Of a stretch of 6,515 bases of DNA, positions 5,783 through 6,515 are shown one piece after another. The notes beneath the pieces were generated by a model that had not been told where the DNA came from, searched no databases, and saw only the letters and a program-made list of their open reading frames with translations. The stretch is from assembly GCA_024281135.1 (NCBI GenBank), contig JAMXLG010000334.1:1-6515 (forward strand), given 5' to 3'. The position numbers and the translations under genes are program-made. The stretch comes from Vulcanimicrobiia bacterium. GTDB lineage: Bacteria; Eremiobacterota; Eremiobacteria; Baltobacterales; Baltobacteraceae. The number at the start of each line of letters is the position of its first letter. Positions within the stretch are counted from its first letter, which is position 1.

Positions 5783-6515
5783 ATGAATCGCCTCAACTTT
5801 CTCGGCAAAACGATGACGCTCGCGCTTACGCCGGCCGTCGCACGATCGGCCGGCTCCAGCGCTGTTGAGGCTAACGATTCCAAAACCCCCGATCCGCACA
5901 CCGTGTCGCGCGACTACGTCAGGCGTATAATCGCGGCCAATCGAAAGATCGTTTCTCCTAACGGCATCGAAGAATTGCGCAGCATCGACGTGAACGGCTG
6001 CACGCAATGGGTCTCGATTCGTGGGCGCGACCGCCGGAATCCGGTGCTTCTTTATATTCACGGCGGCCCGGGCTCGCCTACGATGCCCGAAAGCTGGACG
6101 TTTCAGAGCCCATGGGAGGACTTCTTTACGGTCGTGCAATGGGATCAACGCGGCGCTGGAAAGACCTACGCTTCGAACGATCCGAACGTGATCGCACCAA
6201 CTATGACGGGCGAACAGATGATCTCGGACACGGAACGCGTAGTGCAGTATTTGCTTAGCCGCTTCAACAAAAGCAAGCTCTTTGCGTTGGGCCATTCTTG
6301 GGGCTCGTACCTCGGCCTGGAGCTGGCGCGTCGTCATCCTAATTGGCTCCACGCCTATATCGGTACCGGCCAGATGATCGACACCCAGCGCAGTGAAGCG
6401 GATGGTTACGCGTTTGCGCTCGAGCAGTCGAAAGCTCATCGAAACGAAGCGGCGGTGCGCGAACTTCAAGCGCTCGCGCCGTATCCAGGACCAATCGGGA
6501 CTCTTAGCGTCGAGC
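5783..6515 (+). CDS. S33/proline-iminopeptidase-like alpha/beta hydrolase, 3' end cut off by window edge
   Basis: The first 244 codons of an alpha/beta-hydrolase related to prolyl aminopeptidases are visible; the frame is open to the right edge. HGGPG (residues 93-97) is the oxyanion-hole motif typical of the peptidase S33 group. WDQRGAGKT (120-128) is the following conserved turn, and GHSWGS (170-175) is the nucleophile elbow with Ser172. The catalytic Asp and His should lie beyond the window. The N-terminus has basic residues and a weakly hydrophobic stretch up to AVA (18-20), then a polar linker, so export or anchoring is possible but not certain. The ATG at 5783 has only a weak AAAGAG 12 bp upstream, and the in-frame ATG at codon 11 is an alternative start. 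The substrate could be a peptide or an ester. It lies 52 bp after the metal transporter on the same strand, with no obvious functional link. Confidence 0.88.
   Translation, partial: MNRLNFLGKTMTLALTPAVARSAGSSAVEANDSKTPDPHTVSRDYVRRIIAANRKIVSPNGIEELRSIDVNGCTQWVSIRGRDRRNPVLLYIHGGPGSPTMPESWTFQSPWEDFFTVVQWDQRGAGKTYASNDPNVIAPTMTGEQMISDTERVVQYLLSRFNKSKLFALGHSWGSYLGLELARRHPNWLHAYIGTGQMIDTQRSEADGYAFALEQSKAHRNEAAVRELQALAPYPGPIGTLSVE

Noticed and set aside
5708..6469. A 253-codon open frame on the minus strand opposite the hydrolase
   Set aside because: The plus-strand frame carries three ordered alpha/beta-hydrolase motifs. The reverse frame is Arg/His-rich with no recognisable domain and overlaps the end of the metal transporter, which is typical of antisense shadows in GC-rich DNA.

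Overview
The window is compact bacterial chromosome with G/C-biased third codon positions. It is almost entirely coding, with six genes and no RNA genes, mobile elements, CRISPR arrays or long repeats. Secretion signals on several products and an MscS-type channel with a periplasmic domain suggest a Gram-negative-type cell. The sequence does not fix the phylum. A GC-rich soil or candidate-phylum bacterium is only an impression.

Left and centre (1-4870, minus strand): a tightly packed four-gene cluster, read right to left. It encodes an MscS-family mechanosensitive channel (3533-4870), a secreted YVTN/YncE-type beta-propeller (2541-3536), a two-domain chromate-type transporter of the CHR family (1381-2544) and a CPA1-type Na+/H+ antiporter (1-1358, running off the left edge). 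The first two junctions are 4-bp overlaps of the form GTGA, and the third is a 22-bp gap, so one coupled transcript is likely. Three of the four products are membrane ion or solute pathways, which suggests an envelope ion and osmotic homeostasis or anion-stress operon. The substrates are inferred from family, not shown.

Centre right (4871-4986): a short divergent intergenic region. It holds a promoter-like element for the rightward gene, with a perfect 12-bp palindrome between its -35 and -10 boxes. The -10 box ends only 8 bp before the start codon, which suggests a leaderless or nearly leaderless mRNA.

Right (4987-6515, plus strand): a nickel/cobalt-type transporter with an HX4DH motif and a very histidine-rich loop (4987-5730). 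After 52 bp comes the start of a secreted or membrane-anchored S33/proline-iminopeptidase-like alpha/beta hydrolase (5783-6515), cut by the right edge.

Nothing here is clearly a new system. The points most worth checking are the MscS protein that lacks the usual C-terminal cytoplasmic vestibule domain, the conserved-looking coupling of channel, propeller, CHR transporter and antiporter, an acidic substitution beside the transport aspartate of the antiporter, and the promoter/palindrome arrangement before the metal transporter.
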